From an uncultured Prevotellaceae bacterium (lineage in GTDB: Bacteria; Bacteroidota; Bacteroidia; Bacteroidales; Bacteroidaceae): a DNA stretch of 64,000 nt. Position 1 is the stretch's first letter. Each line of letters begins with the position of its first letter. The notes beneath the pieces are model-generated. The model searched no databases. It saw only the letters and a list, made by a program, of their open reading frames with translations, and was not told the origin of the DNA. Both the position numbers and the translations under genes were made by a program. Below, piece after piece: positions 27,886 to 37,230 of this stretch. The stretch is from NCBI GenBank assembly GCA_900315095.1, contig OMXS01000012.1, positions 31,916-95,915 on the forward strand, written 5' to 3'.

Positions 27886-29550
27886 TCATCCCTCATATTC
27901 CGGGCCTTTCTTTATTTGCTTGAGGAGAATGTTGATTTCAACTGCAAGCATAGTGGTGAAGAGAACGAGGAAGATGAAGAACGTCAGAGCCACAGAGCCA
28001 GAGGAGATGTTGCTGACGGCCACTCCTGTGGGCAGCATGTCCTGAATGGTCCACGGCTGACGGCCGAACTCTGCCACAAGCCATCCGCTCTCAGACGCGA
28101 TATATGCCAGCGGCACAAGCGCTATTGCCAGCCAGTAGTGCCACTTCGGCAGTCCTGTGAGTTCGCTGGCGTCGGCATGAGTCTCTGGAAGTAGTCCGAA
28201 TGTCGCCAACAGACGGCGAGTTGTTACTGACAGCAATGGCACTCGGAACGAAAGTAACGACATTACGGCAAAGAAGAGAATGAAGATGCAGCCCAGTCCC
28301 ACCATCGTGCGGAACGCCCAGAAGTTGATGGGTACGAAAGGCACCACCTGGCTCTTGTCTTTAATATACCCGTAGCCGAAGTATTTCATGTTTTCGTTCA
28401 GGCAGTCGCTTGCTGCTTTGAGAGCGGCCTTGTCGTTCTCGGGAATCGCAGTTTGTCCTTTATATTTCGTCTTCAACTGCCGATAGGTGTTGAGTGCGGC
28501 GATGGCTTTCTTTCCGCGGTCCATTTTCTCGTCCATAGAAGGTTCGGTCTTGCCGTCAGGTGTGGTGTAACCGTTGAGGATATCGTTGATTCCTGGTACA
28601 TATCCGTCTGGTTTGTCTGTTGCCATGATACTTAGTGCGTATGGCATGTCAATCTTCAGTGCCGGCGCCTCGGTGTTGGCGTAGTCGGGTTGTTCCAAAG
28701 GGTTCACCCATGCTACGGCCGTAAGTCCCTGCTCTGTTCCTCCGTTGTAGAGCGCTTCCATTGCTGCCAGTTTCATCGGCTGCGCCTCAGCCACCTGCTG
28801 GCCGGAGATGTGTCCCGTGAAGGCTGCTCCAAGAGAGGCGATAAGTCCTACCACGGAAGCAATCTTGATGCTCTCAATGGCCAGTCTCTTCTCACGTTTC
28901 TTCCATAGATACCAGCATGAAACAGCCACCACGAAGATGGCGCCGATAATCCATGACGAAATGACGGTGTGGCAGAATTTTCCCACCGCGAATGGCGAGA
29001 AGGCAACAGCAAAGAAATCTACCATCTCATGGCGCATAGTGTCGGGATTGAACTCGCATCCCACGGGGCATTGCATCCAAGAGTTAGCCACGAGAATCCA
29101 CCATGCAGAGATGGTGGCGCCAAGTCCTGTAAGCCATGTTGATGCGAGATGGAATCCGCGCGACACTTTCTGCCACCCGAAGTACATCACGGCAACGAAT
29201 GTGCTCTCCATGAAGAATGCCACGATACCTTCGATAGCGAGCGGCGCGCCGAAGATGTCTCCCACAATCCATGAGTAGTTGCTCCAGTTGGTTCCGAACT
29301 CGAATTCAAGGATGATTCCTGTCGCCACACCCATGGCGAAGTTCACTCCGAAAAGTTTCTGCCAGAAGCGTGCCGCGTCTTTCCAGAACTGCTCTCCTGT
29401 GCGGTAGTAGCGTGTTTCCACGATGCCCATGATTACCGCTAATCCAAGTGTCAGCGGTACGAAGAGCCAGTGGTAGATGGCTGTTAGAGCGAATTGCGCC
29501 CTTGCCCAGTCTACTGCTCCGGCATCGATTGCAAGAAATAGGTTGTTCAT
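27886..29550 (-). CDS. cydA: cytochrome bd oxidase subunit I
   Basis: A 554-residue heme-bearing subunit. Visible signatures are QFALTAIYHWLFVPLTLGLA with a heme ligand histidine, FGVNFAMGVATGIILEFEFG, and the conserved ESGWLVAEFGRQPW near residue 495. The soluble region about 255-400 is the quinol-binding loop and carries TAIPENDKAALK-type insertions. It lies between the DUF4492 gene and cydB, the standard Bacteroidales arrangement. Expression probably starts at the promoter upstream of DUF4492. Confidence 0.97.
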   Translation of the reverse strand: MNNLFLAIDAGAVDWARAQFALTAIYHWLFVPLTLGLAVIMGIVETRYYRTGEQFWKDAARFWQKLFGVNFAMGVATGIILEFEFGTNWSNYSWIVGDIFGAPLAIEGIVAFFMESTFVAVMYFGWQKVSRGFHLASTWLTGLGATISAWWILVANSWMQCPVGCEFNPDTMRHEMVDFFAVAFSPFAVGKFCHTVISSWIIGAIFVVAVSCWYLWKKREKRLAIESIKIASVVGLIASLGAAFTGHISGQQVAEAQPMKLAAMEALYNGGTEQGLTAVAWVNPLEQPDYANTEAPALKIDMPYALSIMATDKPDGYVPGINDILNGYTTPDGKTEPSMDEKMDRGKKAIAALNTYRQLKTKYKGQTAIPENDKAALKAASDCLNENMKYFGYGYIKDKSQVVPFVPINFWAFRTMVGLGCIFILFFAVMSLLSFRVPLLSVTTRRLLATFGLLPETHADASELTGLPKWHYWLAIALVPLAYIASESGWLVAEFGRQPWTIQDMLPTGVAVSNISSGSVALTFFIFLVLFTTMLAVEINILLKQIKKGPEYEG

Positions 29551-29619
29551 GATTTATTATGTTTAGTGTTTTTATTCTTTTTGGCTGTGATGGCATCGCA
29601 GCATACTGGACTGAGGGGC

Positions 29620-29835
29620 TTATCGGTCAAGCACCTCTGTTGCCACGAAGTCAGCCTCCTCGCCTTTCTCGCTGTGCTGCGAGATGAAGTTGGGGAAGAA
29701 AAAGAGTTTCAGTATTATGAAGATGATAAACAGTTTTATGCCTATTATAAGCCACAACGTCTTGCCCAGCTTCATGTTGCGGAAGCCGTCATAATAGAGG
29801 TCGAAGACTCTGTAAAGGAAACTGTTTTTCTTCAT
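29620..29835 (-). CDS. DUF4492 small membrane protein of the cyd operon
   Basis: A 71-residue protein (MKKNSFLYRVFDLYYDGFRN...) with one membrane segment (LWLIIGIKLFIIFIILKLFFF), typical of DUF4492, which precedes cydA in Bacteroidales. It may be a small accessory subunit of the oxidase, in the way CydX is in Proteobacteria; that role is inferred from position. The ATG at 29835 is preferred to 29844 for the usual MKK start. Confidence 0.85.
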   Translation of the reverse strand: MKKNSFLYRVFDLYYDGFRNMKLGKTLWLIIGIKLFIIFIILKLFFFPNFISQHSEKGEEADFVATEVLDR

Positions 29836-29873
29836 GAATGTCAAAGGTTTGATAAATCAAAGGTAATACTCCG

Positions 29874-29904
29874 CAAAGATAGCAAAAAGATTTTATAATC
29901 CAAA
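29874..29904 (-). promoter_or_regulatory. cyd operon promoter
   Basis: Minus strand: TTTG at 29901-29904, a 19-nt spacer, TATCTTTG at 29874-29881, a full match to the Bacteroidetes consensus. Confidence 0.8.
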
Positions 29905-30029
29905 TCTTTTACATGCAATTTTACCACATCACACAGCACAAATAATTGCATATTTAATGATAATTTGTTCATTTTTTCCTTAAAATTCAACATTTTAAAG
30001 TTACTTAATGTTTTATAATTGTAGAAATG

Positions 30030-30060
30030 TTGGTCAATTTGAGAAAATATACTACTTTTG
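30030..30060 (+). promoter_or_regulatory. promoter of the export operon
   Basis: TTG at 30030-30032, a 20-nt spacer, TACTTTTG at 30053-30060. It overlaps a longer reading of the first gene, which sets the start at 30097. Confidence 0.7.
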
Positions 30061-30096
30061 CATTCGTTATTATTAAACAAAGAGTGTAGAGTAAAG

Positions 30097-30969
30097 ATGA
30101 ATAAGAAAATCCTTATCCCGCTTATACTGGTTATCGCATTGCTATTAGGCGGTGTGGCGTGGCTGGGACTAAGCCTGAAAGAACAGAAGAAGGAAAACAA
30201 GGACATGCAAGAACTTGCTGAACTCGACAAGAAAGAGATGGAGAACGAGTATCAGCGTTTTGCCGAGCAGTATACTGAGATGAAGTCGCGCATCAACAAC
30301 GACTCTATTGTAGCGCAGTTGACTCGTGAGCAGTTGCGCACGCAACAGTTGCTGAAGGAACTGAAATCAGTCAAGGCCAACGATGCCCGTGAGATTACAC
30401 GACTGAAGAAAGAACTTGCTACATGCCGCGCCGTGATACGCAGTTATGTGCTTGAGATAGATTCGCTGAATAGGCTGAACCAGAATCTTACCGAGGAAAA
30501 CACTCGTGTGAAGGGGCAGTACGAGGAGGCGACACGCCAGATAGAAGGACTAAATGCTGACAAGCAGTCGCTTACCGAGAAGGTTGCCATTGCTGCGCAA
30601 CTCGATGCCACAGGCATACAGATGCAGATGCTCGACAAGAAAGGCAAGGCAACAGAGAAGATGAAGAAGGCTAAGCAGCTGAAAGTGTCATTTAAGATAG
30701 CAAAGAATGTAACGGCAACCAATGGTATCCGCACCCTGTATGTTCGCATCACGACCCCTGCGGGAACAGTACTCGGTAATGCAGGCACATTCCAGTATGA
30801 GAACCGCCAGTTGCAATGCTCTATGAAGAAAAGCGTGGAGTATGGCGGAAACGAAACGCCAGTCACACTATATTATGACATCAATCAGTTCCTCGATGAG
30901 GGCAATTACCAGGTGAGCATCTTTGCAGATGGCCAAATGATAGGTTCAAAGAGTGTGAGGTTTGAGTAA
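30097..30969 (+). CDS. membrane-anchored coiled-coil protein (often misnamed ParA in Bacteroides)
   Basis: A 290-residue protein with one N-terminal membrane anchor (LIPLILVIALLLGGVAWLGL), a long coiled coil (residues about 30-180, with ENEYQRFAEQYTEMK and LTREQLRTQQLLKELKSVK), and a C-terminal beta domain (residues about 195-290) that reads like a periplasmic immunoglobulin-like fold (LYVRITTPAGTVLGNAGTF). It has no ATPase motif, so ParA-type names used for relatives are wrong. It is the first gene of the TolC-HlyD operon, 5 bases before tolC, which hints at an envelope-spanning or scaffold role in export. Confidence 0.75.
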   Translation: MNKKILIPLILVIALLLGGVAWLGLSLKEQKKENKDMQELAELDKKEMENEYQRFAEQYTEMKSRINNDSIVAQLTREQLRTQQLLKELKSVKANDAREITRLKKELATCRAVIRSYVLEIDSLNRLNQNLTEENTRVKGQYEEATRQIEGLNADKQSLTEKVAIAAQLDATGIQMQMLDKKGKATEKMKKAKQLKVSFKIAKNVTATNGIRTLYVRITTPAGTVLGNAGTFQYENRQLQCSMKKSVEYGGNETPVTLYYDINQFLDEGNYQVSIFADGQMIGSKSVRFE

Positions 30970-30974
30970 AGAAT

Positions 30975-32456
30975 ATGAATAGACTAACAGTTATATTATT
31001 GTTGTTCGCTTGCTGTGGCGTAGCCAATGCGCAGAGGGTACTCACGCTGGAGGAGTGCCGCAGCTTGGCTCTGGAAAACAACAAGCAACTGAACGTGGCG
31101 CGTCTTGGTCAGGAAGTGGCGGAGAACACTCGTAAGGTGGCGCGCACGAAGTATCTCCCGAGAGTGACGGCTCTTGGCGGATATGAACTGACGAGTCGCG
31201 AGGTGTCGCTGCTTAATGATGACCAGAAAACAGCGCTTAACAATCTTGGCACCAATATCGCGGGCAAGGCAGGTAATGCACTTACGGAGACTCTGACAGG
31301 CTTAGTGCAGAAGGGACTGATAGCACCCGATATGGCACAGCAGATAGGAGGGATGTTCTCTAATCTCTCTGCACCATTGGCACAGGCGCTTGACGGAGTG
31401 GGAAGTAGCGTGAGACAGTCGTTCCGCACTAATAACCGAAACATGATGGGCGCTTCGGTAATGGTGACACAGCCAATATATATGGGTGGCGCCATCACGG
31501 CAGCCAACCGTCTGGCAGACCTTGGCGAGAAGATGTCGGCAACGAAGTATGAACTGGCACGACAGACCACAATTTATGATATCGACCAGGCATACTGGCT
31601 CGTGGTGTCTGTGAAACACAAGGAGCGCCTGGCTCGCAACTATCTTGAATTGGTGAAGAAATTTGATAGCGATGTTGACAAGATGTTCAATGAGGGAGTG
31701 GCAACACGTGCCGATGCTCTTCAGGTGGATGTAAAGGTGAACGAGGCTGAGATGCAGGTGATGCAGGCAGAAGACGGTGTGGCTCTCGCAAAGATGTTGC
31801 TTTGTCAGTTGTGTGGAATGCCATGCGAGGAGAATATCACTCTTGCCGATGAGGACACCGAGAACCTCGCTCTGCCGATGTACGATGAGGGTAGGGAAGT
31901 GACAAACTACGACAACCGTCCAGAGGTTCAGATGTTGCAGACGGCAGTTGACATGACGAAAGCATCTACAAAACTCGCCCGCGCCACTTACCTTCCGCAG
32001 GTGATGGCGACAGGCGGTTATCTGGTAACAAATCCCAACTTATATAACGGTTTCGAGAAGAAGTTCGCTGGAACATGGAATGTGGGCGTAATGCTTCGAG
32101 TGCCTATATGGAACTGGAACGAAGGAGCGTATAAGGTAAGGGCAACAAAGGCAGCAACACAAATTGCTCAAATGGAACTTGCCGATGCAACAGAGAAAAT
32201 AACTTTGCAAGTGAGCCAGTGCCGCTTTAAGGTGAAGGAGGCCAACCGTAAGTATAATGTTGCTATCAAGAACGTGGAGAAAGCTGATGAAAACTTGCGC
32301 TGTGCTAATCTTGGCTTTGCCGAAGGCGTGATTCCTATCACCGATGTGATGGCAGCACAAACCGCATGGATGCAGGCGCAAACACTTAAGGTTGAGGCAG
32401 AGATTGAGGCACGCCTCAGCGCTGTGGCACTAAAGAAGGCTCTTGGAGAATTGTGA
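30975..32456 (+). CDS. TolC-family outer-membrane efflux protein
   Basis: A 493-residue protein with a signal peptide (ILLLFACCGVANA then QRVLTLEECRSLALENN). It has two homologous OEP halves rich in heptads, as in TolC channels. It forms the outer-membrane exit duct for the HlyD adaptor and the ABC-2 permeases encoded next. The spacing in the operon is 5 bases upstream and 56 downstream. Confidence 0.93.
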   Translation: MNRLTVILLLFACCGVANAQRVLTLEECRSLALENNKQLNVARLGQEVAENTRKVARTKYLPRVTALGGYELTSREVSLLNDDQKTALNNLGTNIAGKAGNALTETLTGLVQKGLIAPDMAQQIGGMFSNLSAPLAQALDGVGSSVRQSFRTNNRNMMGASVMVTQPIYMGGAITAANRLADLGEKMSATKYELARQTTIYDIDQAYWLVVSVKHKERLARNYLELVKKFDSDVDKMFNEGVATRADALQVDVKVNEAEMQVMQAEDGVALAKMLLCQLCGMPCEENITLADEDTENLALPMYDEGREVTNYDNRPEVQMLQTAVDMTKASTKLARATYLPQVMATGGYLVTNPNLYNGFEKKFAGTWNVGVMLRVPIWNWNEGAYKVRATKAATQIAQMELADATEKITLQVSQCRFKVKEANRKYNVAIKNVEKADENLRCANLGFAEGVIPITDVMAAQTAWMQAQTLKVEAEIEARLSAVALKKALGEL

Positions 32457-32512
32457 TTCTTTAATAAGCTAAATGGAAATAAGACAAAAAGAAACAAAAA
32501 CAATTATTTATT

Positions 32513-33499
32513 ATGTCAGTAAAGACGCAACATAACAATATTTTGCTTGCCGTTCTCGGCATTGTGGTAGTGGTGGCAATAGTGGCTATCATCGGACTCT
32601 TCGCTTTCGGGCATACAGACGAGGAGATTCAGGGTGAAATAGAAGTGACGGAGTATCGTGTGTCGAGCAAAGTGCCAGGCCGTATCCTTGAACTGCGTGT
32701 CAAGGAGGGCGACTATGTCAAGGTGGGCGACACTCTTGCCATTCTCGACGCCCCAGAGGTGGAGGCAAAGATGACTCAGGCACAAAGCGTGCAGAATGCA
32801 GCGGCTGCGATGAGTGAGATGGCTCAGAATGGTGCGCGCCACCAGCAGATACAAGGTGCTTACGAACTGTGGCAGCAGGCAACGGCAGGTCTTGAGATTG
32901 CCAAGAAGAGTTATGAGCGTGTGCAGCGACTCTACGATGAAGGCGTGATGAGTGCCCAGAAACGTGATGAGGCATTGGCACAATACAAGGCCCTTGAAGC
33001 ACAGGCTAAGGCTGCCAAGAGTCAGTATGATATGGCTGTTGAAGGTGCCCGCAAGGAAGAGAAGAAAGCGGCTGCAGCACAGGTGAACCAAGCTCAGGGT
33101 GCTGTTCAAGAGGTGAGGTCATATAAGCGCGAACTGGTACAGACGGCACAGATGGAAGGTGAGGTAAGCACAGTTTTCCCGAAAGTGGGTGAACTCGTAG
33201 GCACCGGCTCCCCTATAATGAGCATTTCTGTAATAAATGACATGTGGGGAACATTCAACGTTCGCGAGGACTTGCTGAAAGGAATGAAGGTGGGCAGTGA
33301 AATAACAGCTTATAGTCCTGCTTTCGACAAAAACATAAAGTTGAAAGTTTTCTACATCAAAGACCAAGGATCTTATGCCGTATGGAAAGCGACAAAGAGC
33401 AACGGACAGTATGACCTCAAGACATTTGAGGTGAAGGCGCGCCCTGTGGAGAAGGTTGATGGCCTGCGTCCTGGCATGTCGCTTATAGTTAAGAAATAA
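32513..33499 (+). CDS. HlyD-family periplasmic adaptor
   Basis: A 328-residue membrane-fusion protein with an N-terminal anchor (LLAVLGIVVVVAIVAIIGLF), a lipoyl half-motif (VSSKVPGRILELRVKEGDYVKVGDTLAILD), a coiled-coil hairpin (residues about 80-200) and a second lipoyl/beta-barrel half (EGEVSTVFPKVGELVGTGSP). It joins the inner-membrane permeases to TolC. Confidence 0.93.
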   Translation: MSVKTQHNNILLAVLGIVVVVAIVAIIGLFAFGHTDEEIQGEIEVTEYRVSSKVPGRILELRVKEGDYVKVGDTLAILDAPEVEAKMTQAQSVQNAAAAMSEMAQNGARHQQIQGAYELWQQATAGLEIAKKSYERVQRLYDEGVMSAQKRDEALAQYKALEAQAKAAKSQYDMAVEGARKEEKKAAAAQVNQAQGAVQEVRSYKRELVQTAQMEGEVSTVFPKVGELVGTGSPIMSISVINDMWGTFNVREDLLKGMKVGSEITAYSPAFDKNIKLKVFYIKDQGSYAVWKATKSNGQYDLKTFEVKARPVEKVDGLRPGMSLIVKK

Positions 33500-33546
33500 T
33501 TGAGGCAGGCGGAAACTTCTAACTCCTAAAACTCCTAACTCAAAGA

Positions 33547-34728
33547 ATGTACGTAAAGAGGAACCCTTTCCTTCGTATCTTAAGCGTTGCACGTCGCGAG
33601 TGCGGTTTGTTGTTGTCAACGCCGATATACATCTTCTGCATGGTGATATTCCCCATCCTAACGGTGATATTCTTCACTTCGTTGATGGATGACGGACTGC
33701 CACAGGAGATGCCTATAGGCATTGTCGACCTCGACAACTCTACCGTGACGCGCTCTATCATACGCCGTCTCGACGGAATGCAGACTAGCAAGGTGGTGGG
33801 TAAGTATGCCAATCCCGCTGAGGCTCGCAAGGCGATGCAGAAGAATGAGATATATGCGTTCCTCTATTTTCCAGAAGGCACCACCTCAGCGTTGATGTCA
33901 CAACGCCAGCCGAAGGTTTCCTTTTATTATAACAGCACGATGCTCATGGCTGGTGCATTACTCTTTCGCGATATGAAGACGGTGTGCACACTTGGTTCTG
34001 CTGCAGTAGGGCAAGCCACGATGCGTGCCCGAGGCTATACCGACGAGCAGATAGCGACGTTCCTGCAACCCACATCCATCGATCTTCACATGATAGGCAA
34101 CCCTTGGGCAAACTATAACATCTATCTCTCGGCATTCATGGTGCCAGGAGTGCTGTTGCTTTTCGTGTTTCTTATTACCGCCTATTCCATAGGTACGGAA
34201 ATGAAGTTCAACCGTAGCAAAGCGCTGATGCGACTGTCGGGTAATGACATCTGGGTGGCTATGCTGGGCAAGATGCTGCCTCAGACACTTGTCTTCCTCA
34301 TTATATTCTATGGCTACCTTATATATGTATTCGGATTCTTACATTTCCCCCATCAGGGTACGTGGTATCAGATAGCACTTATCGGACTGCTTGCCATCAT
34401 AGCATCGCAGTCATTTGGAATGTTTGTCTTCGGACTTGTACCTTCACTACGCATGTCGTTGAGTGTCTGCTCTTTGTGGGGTGTACTGAGTTTCACCATG
34501 TGTGGAGCGGCATTCCCGTTGTTCGCTATGAATCCGATGCTAGAAAGTCTGGCCCAACTCTTTCCGCTACGCCATTACTATATGTATTATCAAATATGCA
34601 TATTCAATGGTTTTTCTACAAGTGACGCTTGGGTTAATCTCCTTGCTTTATTCATCTTCATTTGCCTTCCAGTCTTCGTAATGAAGAACATCCGCAAGGC
34701 AATGCTCGAATATGTATATATTCCTTAA
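33547..34728 (+). CDS. ABC-2 type permease, first of pair
   Basis: A 393-residue YhhJ/YbhR-like protein: one membrane segment near residues 20-40, a large periplasmic domain (QEMPIGIVDLDNSTVTRSII), then five segments toward the C-terminus. It would form the inner-membrane channel with the next gene product. It overlaps the following open frame slightly. Substrate unknown; drug or lipid export are possibilities. Confidence 0.88.
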   Translation: MYVKRNPFLRILSVARRECGLLLSTPIYIFCMVIFPILTVIFFTSLMDDGLPQEMPIGIVDLDNSTVTRSIIRRLDGMQTSKVVGKYANPAEARKAMQKNEIYAFLYFPEGTTSALMSQRQPKVSFYYNSTMLMAGALLFRDMKTVCTLGSAAVGQATMRARGYTDEQIATFLQPTSIDLHMIGNPWANYNIYLSAFMVPGVLLLFVFLITAYSIGTEMKFNRSKALMRLSGNDIWVAMLGKMLPQTLVFLIIFYGYLIYVFGFLHFPHQGTWYQIALIGLLAIIASQSFGMFVFGLVPSLRMSLSVCSLWGVLSFTMCGAAFPLFAMNPMLESLAQLFPLRHYYMYYQICIFNGFSTSDAWVNLLALFIFICLPVFVMKNIRKAMLEYVYIP

Positions 34729-34741
34729 CACCAAGAAAGAT

Positions 34742-35989
34742 ATGCTACAACGAATAAAAGAAGGAATATACGACACCTGTTATATATGGACGAAGGAGAT
34801 GCGCTCTGTCATTAGCGATGAGGGAGTGCTGATATTCTTTATTCTTGTGCCATTAATATATCCATTACTTTACTCTTGGGCATACAATAATGAGGTGGTG
34901 CGCGATGTTCCTGTGGCGGTGGTTGATTTCTCCAATAGTCAGACATCTCGGCAGTTCATCCGCCAATGTGATGCGTCACCTGATGTTAGGGTGGCTTACC
35001 GTTGTGCCTCTCTCGACGAGGCCCGTCAGTTGGTTGGCCATCAGGTAGTGCGCGGAATACTGTATTTCCCTGCTGATTTTGAAGAAAAACTCGGGCGTAT
35101 GCAACAGTCAAAAGTGAGCGTATATTGTGACATGAGCATGATGCTCGCTTACAAGGCAATATATGCTACGTCGATGGCTGTTTCGCAGGACATGAATGCA
35201 GGCATACAAGTGAAACTCTCTGGCAACTACACCGACCGTGAAGATGCCATACTTACCAAACCTCTCGACTTTGAGGAGGTGCAGATGTTCAATACTACTG
35301 GAGGTTACGGAAACTTCATCCTGCCTTGCGTTCTTGTGCTTATATTACAGCAAACATTACTTCTCGGCATCGGCCTTAGTGCAGGTACAGCACGAGAGAA
35401 CAACCGTTATAAGGACCTTGTGCCTGTCAGCCGCCACTATAACGGCATTTTCCGAATAGTCTTCGGCAAGTCTTTGTGCTACTTTATGATATATGCTGTT
35501 ATGGCAGCATATATAACGCTTATCGTACCAAGGATTTTCAGTTTCACCAGCATACCTCAAGCGTCAGACCTCTTTGCGTTGATGCTGCCTTACTTGCTGT
35601 CTTGCATCTTCTTCGGTATGTTCTTGTCGTGTGTTGTGCGCTATCGTGAGAATGTAATCCTTCTTGTGGTTTTCACCTCTTTGCCGTTCCTCTTCCTCGC
35701 CGGAATCTCGTGGCCAGAGAGCAGTTTGCCTCCAGTTTGGCGCAGCTTAGCCTATCTCTTGCCTTCCACTTTCGGCGTGCGTGGCTTTGTTAGAATAAGC
35801 AGCATGGGTGCCACCCTAGATGATGTCACCCACGAGTATATGTGCTTGTGGATTCAGTCGTTGGTCTATTTCTTCGCCACATGTGCAGTATATAAGTTCC
35901 AGTTGACACAGGCGCGCCGTCATGCGGTAGAGACAATAGTTAAGATTAAGCGCAAGGCGGAGAAACATAAAATGAAGGTAGAAGGTTGA
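34742..35989 (+). CDS. ABC-2 type permease, second of pair
   Basis: A 415-residue paralogue of the preceding permease with the same layout: one N-terminal segment (VLIFFILVPLIYPLLYSWAY), a periplasmic domain starting VVRDVPVAVVDFSNSQTSRQ, and a C-terminal membrane bundle. The ATG at 34742 is chosen over 34712 because it follows the stop of the first permease and has an AAGAAAG leader. No ATP-binding subunit is encoded in this operon, so the energising ATPase must come from elsewhere. Confidence 0.86.
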   Translation: MLQRIKEGIYDTCYIWTKEMRSVISDEGVLIFFILVPLIYPLLYSWAYNNEVVRDVPVAVVDFSNSQTSRQFIRQCDASPDVRVAYRCASLDEARQLVGHQVVRGILYFPADFEEKLGRMQQSKVSVYCDMSMMLAYKAIYATSMAVSQDMNAGIQVKLSGNYTDREDAILTKPLDFEEVQMFNTTGGYGNFILPCVLVLILQQTLLLGIGLSAGTARENNRYKDLVPVSRHYNGIFRIVFGKSLCYFMIYAVMAAYITLIVPRIFSFTSIPQASDLFALMLPYLLSCIFFGMFLSCVVRYRENVILLVVFTSLPFLFLAGISWPESSLPPVWRSLAYLLPSTFGVRGFVRISSMGATLDDVTHEYMCLWIQSLVYFFATCAVYKFQLTQARRHAVETIVKIKRKAEKHKMKVEG

Positions 35990-36080
35990 GCGTTTAAGGT
36001 TGAGGGTTGAGCGATAATAGAATAATGCTAAATTCGCCCAACCATCAACTCTCAAATTTCAACTCTTAACCTTTAACTCC
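35983..36080. repeat. imperfect inverted repeat between convergent genes
   Basis: GGTTGAGCGTTTAAGGTTGA and later CAACTCTTAACCTTTAACTC, with AACCATCAACTCTCAA between, form an imperfect hairpin between the permease gene and mrp, and may act as a terminator for both. It is built from short repeated words. Confidence 0.5.
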
Positions 36081-37166
36081 CACAATTTTTGTAGGCGGTT
36101 GTTCCTTGTTGCGACGGTTCACGACTGTGACCACAGCTTGTGCAAGATTAAGGAATGCTATGCCCGTCATCGAGTCTGCAGACAGCGCGGCAGGCTTCCC
36201 TTCGTCGCCACTCTCGCAGATGCCCTGCACAAGAGGTATTTGTGCCAGCAGAGGAACATTAAGTTCTGTGGCCAGTTGCTTGCATCCTTCCTTTCCGAAT
36301 ATATAATATTTGTTTTCCGGCAGTTCCTTCGGGGTGAACCAAGCCATGTTTTCAACAAGTCCGAGTATAGGGACGTTCACTTTCTCGTTGCGGTACATGT
36401 CAACTCCCTTGCGTGCATCGGCAAGTGCCACTTGCTGAGGTGTCGACACGATTACTGCACCTGTAATGGCGAGTGTCTGCAACAGAGTCAGGTGGATGTC
36501 GCTTGTGCCTGGCGGAGTGTCAAGTATTAGATAGTCGAGTTCGCCCCAGTTGGCATCGCCGATGAGTTGTTTTAGCGCGTTTGACGCCATACCTCCGCGC
36601 CAAAGAGTTGCTGTGTCGGGATTCACGAAGAAGCCAATGGACAGCAGACGCACGCCGTATTGTTCTATCGGTTCTATGAGGTCGCGCCCGTCAACATGTA
36701 CTGCGTATGGCCGGGCATCCTCCACATTGAACATCTTAGGCATGCTTGGACCGAAGATATCGGCATCGAGCAGTCCCACACGATAACCCAGTCGTGCCAG
36801 CGAGATGGCAAGATTGGCCGATACTGTGCTCTTTCCTACGCCGCCCTTGCCGCTGCTTACCGCCACGATATTCTTCACTCCCGGCAGCATCTTGCCTGCT
36901 TCCGGGCGTGGTTTAGACTTGAACTCGGTTATTATTTCCACCTCCACGTCTTTAGAAACGTGGTAGTGTATTGCTGCTTCGGCAGCCTTTACGGTAGATT
37001 TCAGGAACGGGTCGGTGTCGCGTGGGAACTCCAGAACCACCTTCACTTTCATCCCGTCTATGGATGGTTGGTCTGCAACCATACCGCTCTCCACGAGGTT
37101 TTTCTTCGTGCCTGGGTAGGTTACCGTTGCCAGAGCATCCATTATCAGTTTTGGATATAGTGTCAT
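36066..37166 (-). CDS. mrp: Mrp/ApbC-family P-loop ATPase, iron-sulfur carrier
   Basis: A 366-residue protein with an N-terminal DUF59 (MIP18-like) domain (residues about 1-85) and a C-terminal MinD-type ATPase with the deviant Walker A AVSSGKGGVGKSTVSANLA. It is thought to carry iron-sulfur clusters to target proteins. In many Mrp proteins a CxxC pair follows the VENM block, but here the segment reads VENMAWFTPKELPENKYYIF with no cysteines. This may be normal for Bacteroidetes, where a different ligand set would be needed. Confidence 0.92.
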   Translation of the reverse strand: MTLYPKLIMDALATVTYPGTKKNLVESGMVADQPSIDGMKVKVVLEFPRDTDPFLKSTVKAAEAAIHYHVSKDVEVEIITEFKSKPRPEAGKMLPGVKNIVAVSSGKGGVGKSTVSANLAISLARLGYRVGLLDADIFGPSMPKMFNVEDARPYAVHVDGRDLIEPIEQYGVRLLSIGFFVNPDTATLWRGGMASNALKQLIGDANWGELDYLILDTPPGTSDIHLTLLQTLAITGAVIVSTPQQVALADARKGVDMYRNEKVNVPILGLVENMAWFTPKELPENKYYIFGKEGCKQLATELNVPLLAQIPLVQGICESGDEGKPAALSADSMTGIAFLNLAQAVVTVVNRRNKEQPPTKIVGVKG

Positions 37167-37230
37167 ATTGCCGTTGTTTTGTTTTCGACTGCGAAGTTAC
37201 TACTTTTTCTGTTAAGTACAAAAGCATGTG

